Shown: positions 1 through 10,103 of the stretch, piece after piece | Layout: each line of letters begins with the position of its first letter | How positions within the stretch are numbered: the first letter of the stretch is position 1 | Translations under genes and position numbers: made by a program | Assembly: GCF_900112375.1 (NCBI RefSeq) | Contig: NZ_FOLS01000032.1 | Location: forward strand, 31,411 to 95,410 | DNA length: 64,000 nt | Reading direction: 5' to 3' | Source: Pseudomonas citronellolis | GTDB taxonomy: Bacteria; Pseudomonadota; Gammaproteobacteria; Pseudomonadales; Pseudomonadaceae | The notes under the pieces: generated by a model | What the model saw: the letters and a program-made list of their open reading frames with translations, nothing else | What the model was told of the DNA's origin: nothing | The model's database searches: none

Positions 1-224
1 TGCCCCTGGAACAGGTGCGCGAGCGCTGGTTCCGCAACCTCAACCGGGAGAACTTCGGCAAGGCCCTGGCCTGCGGACGCATCGCCCTGCCGGTGACCAC
101 CCTGGACGACAGCCACAAGGCCATGCAGTACGTGGCGGTGGATCACCTGGCGGCCTATGTCGAGCAGCGCGCCAGCCTGGCGGATGCCGCCCTGGCCCGG
201 CGCCGGGCGGGGCAGCAGGCGTGA
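1..224 (+). CDS. PrtN-like pyocin activator, C-terminal part (partial at window edge)
   Basis: Open frame running in from the left edge (first complete codon at base 3) and ending in TGA at 222-224, about 73 residues visible. The visible part, [10 protein letters not shown] through [16 protein letters not shown] to a helical tail, has the layout of the PyocinActivator/PrtN family: an N-terminal PLEQV-type turn, a helix pair, a central LPV..DDS segment and VDHLAAYV near the end. PrtN is a small DNA-binding activator of pyocin genes. In P. aeruginosa prtN lies next to trpE, as here, which supports the call and suggests a pyocin or prophage locus just left of the window. Start, ribosome site and full domain are outside the window. 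Confidence 0.7.
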   Translation, partial: PLEQVRERWFRNLNRENFGKALACGRIALPVTTLDDSHKAMQYVAVDHLAAYVEQRASLADAALARRRAGQQA

Positions 225-250
225 TGGGTCGAGCGAACATGCCGTCCCCA

Positions 251-499
251 TGTAGGAGCGCGCCCTGCGCGCGATTCGCGGATGAGATCCGCTCCTACAG
301 TTCCTGGGAGGCGGGTGTGCCGAGGTGCTCTTCGTAGGAGCGAGCTTGCTCGCGAACAAACGCGGTGCCATGCGGTTCGCGAGCAAGCTCGCTCCTACGA
401 AAAAACGTTCCGTTCCTCCCTGGAACTGTAGGAGCGGGCCCTGCCCGCGAATCGCGCCGGTGGTTACGGCTATCGCGGACAAGGTCCGCTCCTACGGGA
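251..499. repeat. Cluster of GTAGGAGCG extragenic palindromes (REP-like)
   Basis: Three REP-like units lie between the PrtN-like gene and trpE. Unit one is 251-300. Unit two (333-399) is a long hairpin whose 24-base arms, starting GTAGGAGCGAGCTTGCTCGC, are perfectly complementary around a short spacer. Unit three is about 427-495. The same units recur at about 30339, 31880, 56767-57050, 58838-59192 and 63658. They match the general look of Pseudomonas REP sequences, which are mobilised by RAYT transposases in many strains. No such transposase is present in this window. Confidence 0.85.
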
Positions 500-516
500 A
501 AACTGCGGGCACCAAC

Positions 517-551
517 GAAAACGCCGTTTCCCCTCCCGGGGAAACGGCGTT
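517..551 (-). terminator. Rho-independent-like terminator of trpE
   Basis: A 14-bp perfect stem (AACGCCGTTTCCCC at 520-533 with its complement at 538-551) lies just 3' of trpE on the minus strand. It is followed on that strand by a short TTCGTT tract. Strong stem, weak U-tract. Confidence 0.7.
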
Positions 552-571
552 CTGCATTACGGCAGCAGCGC

Positions 572-2059
572 TCAGTCTTCGAGGCGCGCGGTGTGTTCGG
601 CCAGGGCCACCGCGCGGAACATGGCGCGGCGCTTGTTGATGGTTTCTTCCCATTCCAGCGCCGGCACCGAGTCGGCGACGATGCCGCCGCCGGCCTGCAC
701 GTGCAGTTCGCCGTTCTTGATCACCGCGGTGCGGATGGCGATGGCGGTGTCCATGTTGCCGTTCCATGCCAGGTAGCCCACGGCGCCGCCGTAGACGCCG
801 CGCTTGACCGGCTCCAGCTCGTCGATGATTTCCATGGCGCGGATCTTCGGCGCGCCGGACAGGGTGCCGGCCGGGAGGATCGCGCGCAGGGCGTCCATGG
901 CGCTCAGATCGGGCTTGAGCTGGCCGTTGACGTTGGAAACGATGTGCATGACGTTGGAGTAGCGCTCGATGACCATCTGCTCGGTGACCTTCACCGAGCC
1001 GGTCTGCGACACGCGGCCGACGTCGTTGCGGCCCAGGTCGATGAGCATCAGGTGCTCGGCGATTTCCTTGGCGTCGGACAGCAGGTCCTGCTCCAGGGCG
1101 CGGTCGGCTTCCTCGGTGGCGCCGCGCGGGCGGGTGCCGGCGATCGGGCGCACCGTGACCTCGCCGTCCTCCACGCGCACCAGCACCTCCGGCGAGCTGC
1201 CCACCACGTGGAAGTCGCCGAAGTTGAAGAAGTACATGTAGGGCGTCGGGTTGAAGCAGCGCAGCGCGCGGTACAGGTCGATGGGCGCGGCCTTGAAATC
1301 GATGGACATGCGCTGCGACGGCACCACCTGCATGCAGTCACCGGCCAGGATGTATTCCTTGACGGTGTCCACCGCGCACTCGTAGTCCTCGCGGGTGAAG
1401 CTGGCGCGGAACTGCGGCTCGGGCGCGTTGACCGCGGCGAAGTCCAGGCCCCGGCGCGGGGTGATCGGCTGGCGCAGGCGCTGCAGCAGTTCTTCCAGGC
1501 GCGCCTGGCCCTTGTCGTAGGCGTCCGCCTCGGCCGGGTCGGCGAGGACGATGGCGTGCAGCTTGCCGGCCAGGTTGTCGAAGACGACCACGGCGTCGGA
1601 AACCATCAGCAGGATGTCCGGGTTGCCCAGCGGGTCCGGGTTCGGGCACTGCGCCAGGCGCGGCTCGACGTAGCGCACGCAGTCGTAGCCGAAGTAGCCG
1701 ACCAGGCCGCCGTTGAAGCGCGGCAGGCCCGGCAGGGTCGGCACGCGGTAGCGCTCCTTGAACTGCTCGACGAAGGCCAGCGGGTCCTCGCAGTCGAAGC
1801 GCTCGCTTTCCACGCCGTCGACGCTGATGCTCACGCTGTGGCCGTAGACGCGCAGCACGGTACGGCACGGCAGGCCGATGATGGAGTAGCGGCCCCACTT
1901 CTCGCCGCCCTGCACCGATTCCAGCAGGTAGCTGTTGGCGCCGTCGGCGAGCTTCAGGTAGATCGACAGCGGGGTGTCGAAGTCGGCGAGGGTTTCGCAG
2001 GTCAGGGGGATGCGGTTGTAGCCTTCGGCGGCCAGCCGCTGGAATGCGTCGCGGTTCAT
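572..2059 (-). CDS. trpE: Anthranilate synthase component I
   Basis: 495-residue aminase/chorismate-binding subunit of anthranilate synthase. It converts chorismate and ammonia (from the TrpG partner) to anthranilate, the first step of tryptophan synthesis. The N-terminal domain carries the LLES element (residues 45-48), the usual tryptophan feedback site. The C-terminal chorismate-binding domain has [29 protein letters not shown] and GGGIVADS. I chose the ATG at 2059 (MNRDAF), matching the N-terminus of Pseudomonas TrpE, over a reading 13 codons longer. No strong Shine-Dalgarno precedes it. It lies downstream of gph and rpe on the same strand with a 70-bp gap to gph. trpG is not in the window. 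Confidence 0.96.
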   Translation of the reverse strand: MNRDAFQRLAAEGYNRIPLTCETLADFDTPLSIYLKLADGANSYLLESVQGGEKWGRYSIIGLPCRTVLRVYGHSVSISVDGVESERFDCEDPLAFVEQFKERYRVPTLPGLPRFNGGLVGYFGYDCVRYVEPRLAQCPNPDPLGNPDILLMVSDAVVVFDNLAGKLHAIVLADPAEADAYDKGQARLEELLQRLRQPITPRRGLDFAAVNAPEPQFRASFTREDYECAVDTVKEYILAGDCMQVVPSQRMSIDFKAAPIDLYRALRCFNPTPYMYFFNFGDFHVVGSSPEVLVRVEDGEVTVRPIAGTRPRGATEEADRALEQDLLSDAKEIAEHLMLIDLGRNDVGRVSQTGSVKVTEQMVIERYSNVMHIVSNVNGQLKPDLSAMDALRAILPAGTLSGAPKIRAMEIIDELEPVKRGVYGGAVGYLAWNGNMDTAIAIRTAVIKNGELHVQAGGGIVADSVPALEWEETINKRRAMFRAVALAEHTARLED

Positions 2060-2129
2060 GAGCGGTCTCGTGCGAGGAGGTGGAACGGGCAGTGGCAAAC
2101 GGGTGCCGGGAGGTCCGGCCGGAGGAATG

Positions 2130-2954
2130 TCAGGCGCGCCAGCGCCAGCGGGCCAGGGCCTTGATGACTTTCATCCAGAGTTTGCGGGGAGCCGTGTCCA
2201 GCACGTTGGAGTCTCGATGGGCGGGGTTGGAACCGTCGTCCGGCAACACTATCGCTTTGCCCGGGTCGAAGCAAGGCAGCAGTTGGCGCAGGTCGTCCAG
2301 CACCAGGCTCGGCTGCTCCTCGGCGATCGGCCGGCCGTGATTGTAGCCGTAGGTCAGGCCAACGCTGCGCACCCCGGCGGCCTTGGCGGCCAGCACGTCG
2401 TTGCGCGAGTCGCCGACGAACAGCGCCTCGCCCGGCGCCACGCCGGCGGCCTTCATCACGAACAGCAGCGCGGCCGGGTCGGGCTTCTGCTGCGGCAGGG
2501 TGTCGCCGCCGACGATCCAGCGGAAGAACTTGCCCAGGCCCATCTCGTCCAGCAGCGGGGCGACGAAGCGCTCGGGCTTGTTGGTGATCAGCGCCAGTTC
2601 CACGCCCTGTTTCTTCAGCCATTTCAGGGTGTCCACAACGCCGGGATAGACCTCGGTGAGCGCGTGGCTGTCGGCGTAGGCGTCCATGAACAGCGCCAGG
2701 GCGCGCTCGGTGTCCTCCTCGCTGACGCCTTCATGCTCGATGCCGCCGGCCAGGGCGCGGCGCACCAGCACCCGGGCGCCGTTGCCGACCCAGTGGCGCA
2801 CCTGCTCCAGCCCGGCGGGAGCGCGGCCCATGCCGATCAGGGCCTTGTCCACCGCGGCGGCCAGGTCCGGCACCGAGTCCACCAGGGTGCCGTCCAGGTC
2901 GAACATCACCAGGCGCGGCAGGCGCCCGGCGAACAGCGCTTGGGCAGCGCTCAT
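2130..2954 (-). CDS. gph: Phosphoglycolate phosphatase (HAD family)
   Basis: 274-residue HAD-superfamily hydrolase expected to dephosphorylate 2-phosphoglycolate from DNA repair or oxidative metabolism. Motif [11 protein letters not shown] is near residue 18 with the two catalytic aspartates. Motif II is around [10 protein letters not shown] and motif III around [16 protein letters not shown]. The ATG at 2954 overlaps the rpe stop by one base (TGATG), so translation is probably coupled; a GTG one codon upstream is also open. Order rpe-gph-trpE is the usual Pseudomonas arrangement. Substrate is inferred from synteny, since HAD phosphatases are broad in specificity. Confidence 0.92.
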   Translation of the reverse strand: MSAAQALFAGRLPRLVMFDLDGTLVDSVPDLAAAVDKALIGMGRAPAGLEQVRHWVGNGARVLVRRALAGGIEHEGVSEEDTERALALFMDAYADSHALTEVYPGVVDTLKWLKKQGVELALITNKPERFVAPLLDEMGLGKFFRWIVGGDTLPQQKPDPAALLFVMKAAGVAPGEALFVGDSRNDVLAAKAAGVRSVGLTYGYNHGRPIAEEQPSLVLDDLRQLLPCFDPGKAIVLPDDGSNPAHRDSNVLDTAPRKLWMKVIKALARWRWRA

Positions 2955-3628
2955 CACTTGCCGGCCTGCGCCAGTTCGGCGTGCATGGCGCGGATGACCT
3001 CGGCGTAGTCGGGGGCGTTGAAGATGGCCGAGCCGGCGACGAAGGTGTCAGCGCCCGCCGCGGCGATCTCGCGGATGTTCTTCACGTTAACCCCGCCGTC
3101 GATCTCCAGGCGGATGTCGCGGCCGGAAGCGTCGATCAGCGCGCGGGCCTCGCGCAGCTTGTCGAGGGTGCCGGGGATGAACTTCTGCCCGCCGAAGCCG
3201 GGGTTCACGCTCATCAGGAGGACCATGTCGATCTTGTCCATCACGTACTTGAGCGCGTCCAGCGAGGTGGCCGGGTTGAACACCAGGCCGGCCTTGCAGC
3301 CGCCATCCTTGATCAGTTGCAGGGAGCGGTCGATGTGCTGGCTGGCTTCGGGGTGGAAGGTGATGTAGGTGGCGCCGGCCTCGATGAAGTCGCCGATGAT
3401 GCGGTCCACCGGGGAGACCATCAGGTGCACGTCGATGGGCGCGGTGACACCGTACTTGCGCAGCGCCGAGCAGACCATCGGGCCGATGGTCAGGTTCGGC
3501 ACGTAGTGGTTGTCCATCACGTCGAAGTGGACGATGTCGGCGCCGGCGGCGAGCACCTTGTCCACGTCCTCGCCCAGGCGGGCGAAGTCGGCGGAGAGAA
3601 TCGACGGGGCGATGGCGTAGGGTTGCAT
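2954..3628 (-). CDS. rpe: Ribulose-phosphate 3-epimerase
   Basis: 224-residue TIM-barrel enzyme interconverting ribulose 5-phosphate and xylulose 5-phosphate in the pentose phosphate pathway. Visible family motifs are [13 protein letters not shown] at the N-terminus, [17 protein letters not shown] (metal/catalytic Asp and His), [14 protein letters not shown] and EIDGGVN (second catalytic Asp). The length is normal and all motifs are intact. It is first in the minus-strand rpe-gph-trpE group, and a 478-bp repeat-containing gap separates it from the transporter genes upstream. Confidence 0.96.
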   Translation of the reverse strand: MQPYAIAPSILSADFARLGEDVDKVLAAGADIVHFDVMDNHYVPNLTIGPMVCSALRKYGVTAPIDVHLMVSPVDRIIGDFIEAGATYITFHPEASQHIDRSLQLIKDGGCKAGLVFNPATSLDALKYVMDKIDMVLLMSVNPGFGGQKFIPGTLDKLREARALIDASGRDIRLEIDGGVNVKNIREIAAAGADTFVAGSAIFNAPDYAEVIRAMHAELAQAGK

Positions 3629-3705
3629 GGCGCACCTCTGTGGGCGGAATCACGGATGGCGCGCATTGTAGCCGCTCGGAGCGAGCGAGGGGGATCGAGG
3701 CGATG

Positions 3706-4080
3706 GTTGTAGGAGCAACTGTCTTGCAAGCTGCGCCGAGGCGCTTTTCGTAGGATGGGTTGAGTTTGCGAAACCCATGCGGTGGTGGTGATGGGTATCG
3801 CTTCGCTCAACGCCATCCTACGAGAAGCAACATCGGCGTAGGGCGTATAACCGTTCGCGGTTATACGCCGCCGTCCGTGCCACCGGGGCGTCCGGGGTGG
3901 CCGGTGAATCCAATCGCGGACGGAGTCCGCTCCTACGTCCGTGCTTCCCTGTAACCGTAGGAGCTGCGGTCTTGCAGGCCGCGCCGAGGCGCTTTTCGTA
4001 GGATGGGTTGAGCTTGCGAAACCCATGCGGTTGCAGTGATGGGTATCGCTTCGCTCAACGCCATCCTACGAAAAGCCGTC
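3706..4080. repeat. Duplicated extragenic repeat block between rpe and agtD
   Basis: This gene-free gap contains two copies (about 3748-3833 and 3994-4073) of an inverted-repeat unit that begins GTAGGATGGGTTGAG and ends CTCAACGCCATCCTAC, each preceded by a segment with CTTGCA and GCGCCGAGGCGC. Between them are a GCGTATAACCG/CGGTTATACGC palindrome (about 3840-3870) and a GTAGGAGCGGACT-type half unit near 3915-3937. Related GGATGGGTTGAG units occur at 56837-56912 and, degenerate, at 47630-47683. I see no coding sequence in this gap. Confidence 0.8.
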
Positions 4081-4106
4081 CCCGCCTGCGGCGTAGGAGC
4101 GGCGGA

Positions 4107-4934
4107 TCAGGTGGTGGGCGCGGTACGCAGTTTCTCGCTGCGGCCGCGCAGCCATTCCAGGGTCAGCAGCAGCAGGACCGAGAAGCCGATCAGCAGGGTC
4201 GCCGCGGCGGCGATGGTCGGGCTGAGGTTCTCGCGGATGCCGCTGAACATCTGCCGTGGCAGGGTGGCCTGCTCGGGGCCGGCGAGGAACAGCGTCACCA
4301 CCACTTCGTCGAACGAGGTGGCGAAGGCGAACAGCGCGCCGGAGATCACCCCGGGGGCGATCAGCGGCAGGGTCACCTTGAAGAACGTCAGCACCGGCGG
4401 TGCGCCCAGGCTTGCGGCAGCGCGCACCAGGTTCTGGTTGAAGCCCTGCAGGGTCGCCGACACCGTGATGATGACGAAGGGCACACCCAGCACCGCGTGC
4501 ACGATGATCAGCGAGATGTAGCTGTTGCCCAGGCCCAGCGGGGCGAAGAACAGGTAGGCGGCCACACCGATGATCACCACCGGGACCACCATCGGCGAGA
4601 TCACCAGGCTCATCACCAGGGCCTTGCCGCGGAACTCGCCGCGGGTCAGGCCGATCGACGCCAGGGTGCCGAAGACCATCGCCAGCAGGGTGGCCGCCGG
4701 GGCCACGATCATGCTGTTGGTCAGCGAGCGCATCCATTCGGCGCTGTGGAAGAAGTCGGCGTACCAGCGCAGCGAGAAGCCCTGCAGCGGGTAGACCAGG
4801 AAGGTGCCGGAGTTGAACGACAGCGGCACTATCACCAGCACCGGCAGCACCAGGAACAGCAGCACCAGGCCGCAGAGGATGCGCAGGGTATAGAACCACA
4901 CGCGCTCGACCGGGGACATGTAGGGACTCAGCAT
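4107..4934 (-). CDS. agtD: Polyamine/4-aminobutyrate-type ABC transporter permease (PotC-like)
   Basis: 275-residue inner-membrane permease with about six hydrophobic helices and the cytoplasmic EAA loop (around RAAASLGAPPVLTFFKVTLP) that contacts the ATPase. It belongs to the PotC/PotI branch of binding-protein-dependent permeases. It is the last gene of the minus-strand cluster agtA-agtB-agtC-agtD, 13 bp after agtC. The cluster corresponds by order and sequence to P. aeruginosa PA0603-PA0606, described as an uptake system for 4-aminobutyrate and 5-aminovalerate. The symbol comes from that synteny; the substrate is inference. Confidence 0.85.
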   Translation of the reverse strand: MLSPYMSPVERVWFYTLRILCGLVLLFLVLPVLVIVPLSFNSGTFLVYPLQGFSLRWYADFFHSAEWMRSLTNSMIVAPAATLLAMVFGTLASIGLTRGEFRGKALVMSLVISPMVVPVVIIGVAAYLFFAPLGLGNSYISLIIVHAVLGVPFVIITVSATLQGFNQNLVRAAASLGAPPVLTFFKVTLPLIAPGVISGALFAFATSFDEVVVTLFLAGPEQATLPRQMFSGIRENLSPTIAAAATLLIGFSVLLLLTLEWLRGRSEKLRTAPTT

Positions 4935-4947
4935 CTTCTTTCTCTCC

Positions 4948-6195
4948 TCAGCCCAGGCGCAGGCGGCTCGCGCCCACCAGCCAGCCGTAGATCACGTACA
5001 GCACCAGGGTGGCGAACAGCAGCAGGCCGCCCAGGGCCGTGGCCATGCCCCAGTTGATGGTGGTGTTGGTGTAGAAGGCGACGAAGTAGCTGACCATCTG
5101 GTCGTTCGGGCTGCCCAGCAGGGCCGGGGTGATGTAGTAGCCGATCGACAGGATGAACACCAGCAGGCACCCGGCGCCGACGCCGGCCACGGTCTGCGGG
5201 AAGTAGACCTTCCAGAAGGCGGCGAACGGGTGGCTGCCCAGGGAGATGGCCGCGCGCATGTAGCTGGGCGAGATGCTCTTCATCACGCTGAAGATCGGCA
5301 GGATCATGAACGGCAGCATGATGTGCACCATGGCGATGTACACGCCGGTACGGTTGAACACCAGCTGCAGTGGCTGGTCGATCAGGCCCAGCTTGAGCAG
5401 CGCGCCGTTGATCAGCCCGCCGGACTGCAGCAGCACGATCCAGGCCGCGACGCGCACCAGGATGGAGGTCCAGAACGGCAGCAGCACCAGGATCATCAGC
5501 AGGTTGCTCTTGCGCGTCGGCAGGTTGGCCAGCAGGTAGGCCAGCGGGTAGGCCAGCAACAGGCAGATGACGGTGATCACCGCGCCCATCCAGAAGGTGC
5601 GGGCGAAGATGTCCAGGTAGATGGACTGGTCCGGGGTGGCCGGGGCCAGTTCGCCGAGGTCGTCGATGCGGTGGTCGAGGGCAGCGAGCAGGTAATAGGG
5701 GGTGATGCTGCTGGCGTTGCGGCGGATCACCTGCCAGTAGGCCGGGTCGCCCCAGCGCTCGTCGATGGTCTCCATGGCGTCCTTGTAGGAAGCCGGTTGC
5801 TCCTTGAACGGCAGGGCGCGGGCGGTCTTGGCCATCAGGCTGCGGTAGCCGGCCAGTTCCATGTTCAGGCGCTTGGAGAGGTCACCGATGGTCTGGTTCT
5901 TGCGCGCAGCGTAGAGGTCTTCGCTCAGGGCCTGGTAGACCGCGTCCGGCGGCAGCGACTTGCCGTCCCAGGTGGTGATGGCGTTGACCGTCTTGGGCAG
6001 CGAGCCGACCACTTCGGGGTTGTACACGCTCTTGTAGAGCAGCGCGGCGATCGGCACCAGGAAGGTCAGCAGGAGGAACAGCAACAGCGGCAGGACCAAC
6101 GCCTGGGATTTCAGGCGATTCATCCGCTCCGCACGCGCCAGGCGCTGCTTCAGGGTGGGGCCGGCGACCTCGTTCAAGGACACAGCGGTGGCCAT
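4948..6195 (-). CDS. agtC: Polyamine/4-aminobutyrate-type ABC transporter permease (PotB-like, extended)
   Basis: 415-residue permease. Helix 1 (about residues 33-53) is followed by a long hydrophilic, presumably periplasmic insertion (about residues 60-200) before the remaining helices. This makes it longer than typical PotB (about 285 residues) but normal for this Pseudomonas subfamily. The EAA loop is seen around MRAAISLGSHPFAAFWKVYF. It partners with the shorter permease 13 bp downstream. The ATG at 6195 lies 174 bp from the binding-protein gene, and that gap contains a strong GC hairpin that probably sets lower permease expression. Confidence 0.85.
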   Translation of the reverse strand: MATAVSLNEVAGPTLKQRLARAERMNRLKSQALVLPLLLFLLLTFLVPIAALLYKSVYNPEVVGSLPKTVNAITTWDGKSLPPDAVYQALSEDLYAARKNQTIGDLSKRLNMELAGYRSLMAKTARALPFKEQPASYKDAMETIDERWGDPAYWQVIRRNASSITPYYLLAALDHRIDDLGELAPATPDQSIYLDIFARTFWMGAVITVICLLLAYPLAYLLANLPTRKSNLLMILVLLPFWTSILVRVAAWIVLLQSGGLINGALLKLGLIDQPLQLVFNRTGVYIAMVHIMLPFMILPIFSVMKSISPSYMRAAISLGSHPFAAFWKVYFPQTVAGVGAGCLLVFILSIGYYITPALLGSPNDQMVSYFVAFYTNTTINWGMATALGGLLLFATLVLYVIYGWLVGASRLRLG

Positions 6196-6298
6196 AGCGA
6201 ACTCCGGTAAAACGGGCCGCCCGCGAGGGCGGCCAAGGTGTGGTGTATCAGGTGTGTCACGGCGAGCGCCGCCGCGCCGGGAGCTTTTCCCGGCGGGA

Positions 6299-6323
6299 AC
6301 GGCCCGCAGGGCCTGCGGGCCGT
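6299..6323 (-). other. Intercistronic hairpin between agtB and agtC
   Basis: An 11-bp perfect GC-rich stem (ACGGCCCGCAG with its complement, loop GGC) lies in the 174-bp gap between the binding-protein and permease genes, without a U-tract. Such hairpins stabilise upstream mRNA or partially terminate, giving excess binding protein. That role is inferred from position only. Confidence 0.6.
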
Positions 6324-6369
6324 GGCATCGCTGCCGCGGTTGCCGCCCGGGCGGGCGGCGGGGCCAGCC

Positions 6370-7428
6370 TTACTTGGCGGCCCAGGCGTTGAAGCGCTGT
6401 TCCAGCTGCTCGCCGTAGTCGGCCCAGAAGGTCACGTCCATGCCCACCTGGTTGGCGATGTTTTCCGGGGTGGTCGGCATGTTGGCCTGCACGCCCTTGT
6501 CCAGCAGGCCCACGGTGTTCTTGTTCACCGGGCCGTAGGCGATGTTCTCGGCGTAGATCTTCTGCTGCTCGGGCTTGACCGAGAAGGCGATGAACTTCAG
6601 GGCCTCTTCCTTCTTCTTGTCGCCTTTCGGGATGGCCCAGGCGTCGAAGTCGTAGATGCCGCCGTTCCACACGACCTTCAGGTTGCTTTCCTTCTGCACC
6701 GAGGCGATGCGGCCGTTGTAGGCCGAGCTCATCACCACGTCACCGGAGGCGAGGTACTGCGGCGGCTGGGCGCCGGCTTCCCACCACTGGATGCTCGGCT
6801 TGATCTCGTCGAGCTTCTTGAAGGCGCGGTCCTGGCCTTCCTTGGTGGCCAGCACCTTGTACACGTCCTTGGGCGCGACGCCGTCGGCCATCAGGGCGAA
6901 TTCCAGGGTGTACTTGGCGCCCTTGCGCAGGCCGCGCTTGCCCGGGTACTTCTTCAGGTCCCAGAAGTCGGCCCAGCCGGTGGGGGCGGTCTTGAGCTTG
7001 TCGGCGTTGTAGGCCAGCACGGTGGACCACACGAAGAAGCCGACGCCGCAGTTGCTCACGGCGCCCGGGACGTAGTCCTCGGCCTTGCCGAGGATGGCCG
7101 GGTCGATTTCCTCGAACATGCCTTCGTCACAGCCGCGGGCCAGTTCCGGCGACTCCACCTCGACCAGGTCCCAGGTCACGCTGTTGGTGTCGACCATGGC
7201 CTTCACCTTGGCCATCTCGCCGTTGTACTCGCCGGCGACGATCTTGTTGCCGGTGGCCTTCTCGAAGGGCTGGTAGAAGGCCTTGGTCTGGGCGTCCTTG
7301 TTGGCGCCGCCGAAGGAGATCACGGTCAGATCGGTGGCCGCCATGGACTGCGCGGCGCAAGCCAGGCCGAGGGTCAGCGCGGCGAGCTTGAGGCCGGCCT
7401 TCGACGGGTGGAACGGGGACTTCGACAT
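6370..7428 (-). CDS. agtB: Periplasmic solute-binding protein (PotD-like)
   Basis: 352-residue extracellular solute-binding protein of the polyamine-type family. It has a signal peptide (basic MSKSPFHPSKAGLK, hydrophobic core, cleavage near AQSMA) and a mature start TDLTVISFGGANKDAQ. I chose the ATG at 7428 because GGAGAGAAG lies just upstream; an upstream GTG adds five residues. It captures the substrate and delivers it to the AgtC/AgtD permeases. It is strikingly similar along its whole length to the binding protein at 8924-9964, including ISFGGANK, ELARGC and SSAYNGRIA. Confidence 0.88.
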   Translation of the reverse strand: MSKSPFHPSKAGLKLAALTLGLACAAQSMAATDLTVISFGGANKDAQTKAFYQPFEKATGNKIVAGEYNGEMAKVKAMVDTNSVTWDLVEVESPELARGCDEGMFEEIDPAILGKAEDYVPGAVSNCGVGFFVWSTVLAYNADKLKTAPTGWADFWDLKKYPGKRGLRKGAKYTLEFALMADGVAPKDVYKVLATKEGQDRAFKKLDEIKPSIQWWEAGAQPPQYLASGDVVMSSAYNGRIASVQKESNLKVVWNGGIYDFDAWAIPKGDKKKEEALKFIAFSVKPEQQKIYAENIAYGPVNKNTVGLLDKGVQANMPTTPENIANQVGMDVTFWADYGEQLEQRFNAWAAK

Positions 7429-7469
7429 TATTCTTCTCTCCACAGTGTGCTGGTTTGTTTTTCTTCGAA

Positions 7470-8579
<1,110 letters not shown>

Positions 8580-8737
8580 AACCGCACCTTTGTATTTGTA
8601 AGTAATTGCCGTGAAGCAAGACTAGAGAAGCCTGCAATGCGCGCAAATCGGGCGGGGAGAGAACTTGCTATAAGGGTAGAAGAGGATCGTCTGTAGGGCG
8701 ATCCCTACACGAAAAGTGTGGCTATCAGTCGCAGAAA

Positions 8738-8766
8738 GCCGGTGTCGCATTGGGTGCGACACCGGC
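8738..8766 (-). terminator. Rho-independent terminator downstream of the second binding-protein gene
   Basis: A 12-bp perfect stem, GCCGGTGTCGCA paired with its complement, has a 5-base loop and is followed on the minus strand by TTTCTG. It separates the binding-protein gene at 8924-9964 from the agtABCD promoter region (8580-8737), so the two transcripts are probably independent. Confidence 0.75.
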
Positions 8767-8784
8767 ATATCCGAAAGCGACCTG

Positions 8785-8925
8785 GAGCCTGTCTACGATC
8801 TCGCGAGCTAGAGCAGGACAAGGCGGGAACAGGCGAGTGAGCGGAGTTCAGGCCGCTAAATGAGCATCGCTCGCCTGTTCTCAACGCAGTCATGCCGACG
8901 CGCAGCAGATCGTAGGCAGGTTCTC
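8785..8925. repeat. MITE-like element with imperfect terminal inverted repeats
   Basis: About 140 bp bounded by inverted ends: CCTGTCTACGATCT near the left end and its near-complement AGATCGTAGGCAGG at the right end, 13 of 14 positions matching. An internal inverted pair, GAACAGGCGAG and CTCGCCTGTTC, adds a second dyad. It has no coding capacity. Its right end coincides with the stop codon of the binding-protein gene. The overall look resembles non-autonomous intergenic repeats I recall from other Pseudomonas genomes. Confidence 0.65.
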
Positions 8926-9964
8926 AGCGTTTGGCCCAGTCCTGGAAGCGTTTCTCCAGAGCATCGCCATGCTCGGCCCAGAAGGCCACGTTCATGCCCA
9001 GCGCGTCGGCCATGTTGCGCGGCGCGGTGGGCAGGTTGGCGGCCACCTGCGGGTCGAGCTGCTCCACCGCCTTGCGGTTGGTCGGGCCGTAGGCGATGTT
9101 CTGCGCATAGACCTTCTGCTGCTCGGGCTGGCTGGCGAAGGCGATGAACTTCTCCGCCAGCTCCTTCTTCCACACGCCCGAGGGCAGCGCCCAGAAGTCG
9201 AAGTCGTAGATGCCGCCGGCCCAGGCCATGCGCAGGCCCTTCTGCTCGGGCTGGGCCGCGGCGATGCGGCCGTTGTAGGCCGAGCTCATGACCACGGTGC
9301 CGTCGGACAGGTCGCGCACCGGGTCCTGGCCGGACTTCCACCAGTGGATGCTCGGCTTGATCTCGTCGAGCTTGCGGAAGGCGCGGTCGACGCCACCGGG
9401 GGTGCCCAGCACCTGGTAGACGTCCTTGGGCGCCACGCCGTCGGCCATCAGGGCGAACTCCAGGCTGTACTTGGCGCCCCAGCGCAGGCCGCGCTTGCCG
9501 GGGAATTTCTTCAGGTCCCAGAAATCGGCCCAGCCCTGGGGCTTGCCCTGCAGCTTGTCCTGGTTGTAGGCCAGCAGAGTGGTCCAGACGAAGATGCCGA
9601 CGCCGCAGGGCTGCACCGCGCCGGGCACGTAGTCGGCGGGGTCGCCGATCAGGCGCTGGTCGAGCTTCTGGAACAGCCCCTCCTGGCAGCCACGCGCCAG
9701 TTCCGGCGCCTCCACCTCGACCACGTCCCAGGACACATGGCTGATCTCCACCATCTGCCTGAGCTTGTCCAGGTCGCCATTGTAGGAACCGTGCACCACC
9801 GCCGTGCCGGTGGCCGTCTTGAAGGGTTCGTAGAAGGCCTTCTCCTGGGCCGCCTTGTTGGCCCCGCCGAAGGAAATCACCGTCACGTAGTCCGCCAGCG
9901 CCGGCGTGGCGACAGTCCCCAGCAGGCCGGCCAGCAGCCCGCCCCGTACCGCTCGCAGCAACAT
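8924..9964 (-). CDS. Second periplasmic solute-binding protein, paralogue of AgtB
   Basis: 346-residue binding protein with a signal peptide (MLLRAVRGG, hydrophobic stretch, cleavage near TPALA) and mature DYVTVISFGGANKAAQ. I chose the ATG at 9964 because it has AAGGAGAAGAGGG directly upstream; the longest reading adds 55 implausible residues. It corresponds in position to P. aeruginosa PA0602. It may widen the substrate range of the AgtCD permeases or act as a sensing partner of AgtS, since it sits between agtR and agtA. Both roles are inferred. The stop codon overlaps the end of the adjacent repeat element. Confidence 0.85.
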   Translation of the reverse strand: MLLRAVRGGLLAGLLGTVATPALADYVTVISFGGANKAAQEKAFYEPFKTATGTAVVHGSYNGDLDKLRQMVEISHVSWDVVEVEAPELARGCQEGLFQKLDQRLIGDPADYVPGAVQPCGVGIFVWTTLLAYNQDKLQGKPQGWADFWDLKKFPGKRGLRWGAKYSLEFALMADGVAPKDVYQVLGTPGGVDRAFRKLDEIKPSIHWWKSGQDPVRDLSDGTVVMSSAYNGRIAAAQPEQKGLRMAWAGGIYDFDFWALPSGVWKKELAEKFIAFASQPEQQKVYAQNIAYGPTNRKAVEQLDPQVAANLPTAPRNMADALGMNVAFWAEHGDALEKRFQDWAKR

Positions 9965-10103
9965 CCCTCTTCTCCTTGTTCTGATGAAGTACCCCACTGA
10001 GCGGGCAATGATTCCCTTTCGCCAGCCGGCGAGGTAGCCGGGCGTTGCAAAAACCGGAAGGGACTCACATAAGCATCGGCGAATCGCACCGCCGCGCGCC
10101 GGC

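Noticed and set aside
365..2164. 599-codon plus-strand open frame over trpE
   Set aside because: Antisense to trpE, whose protein is unmistakable. Composition is the Ala/Val/Gly/His/Arg-rich pattern of GC-rich shadow frames.
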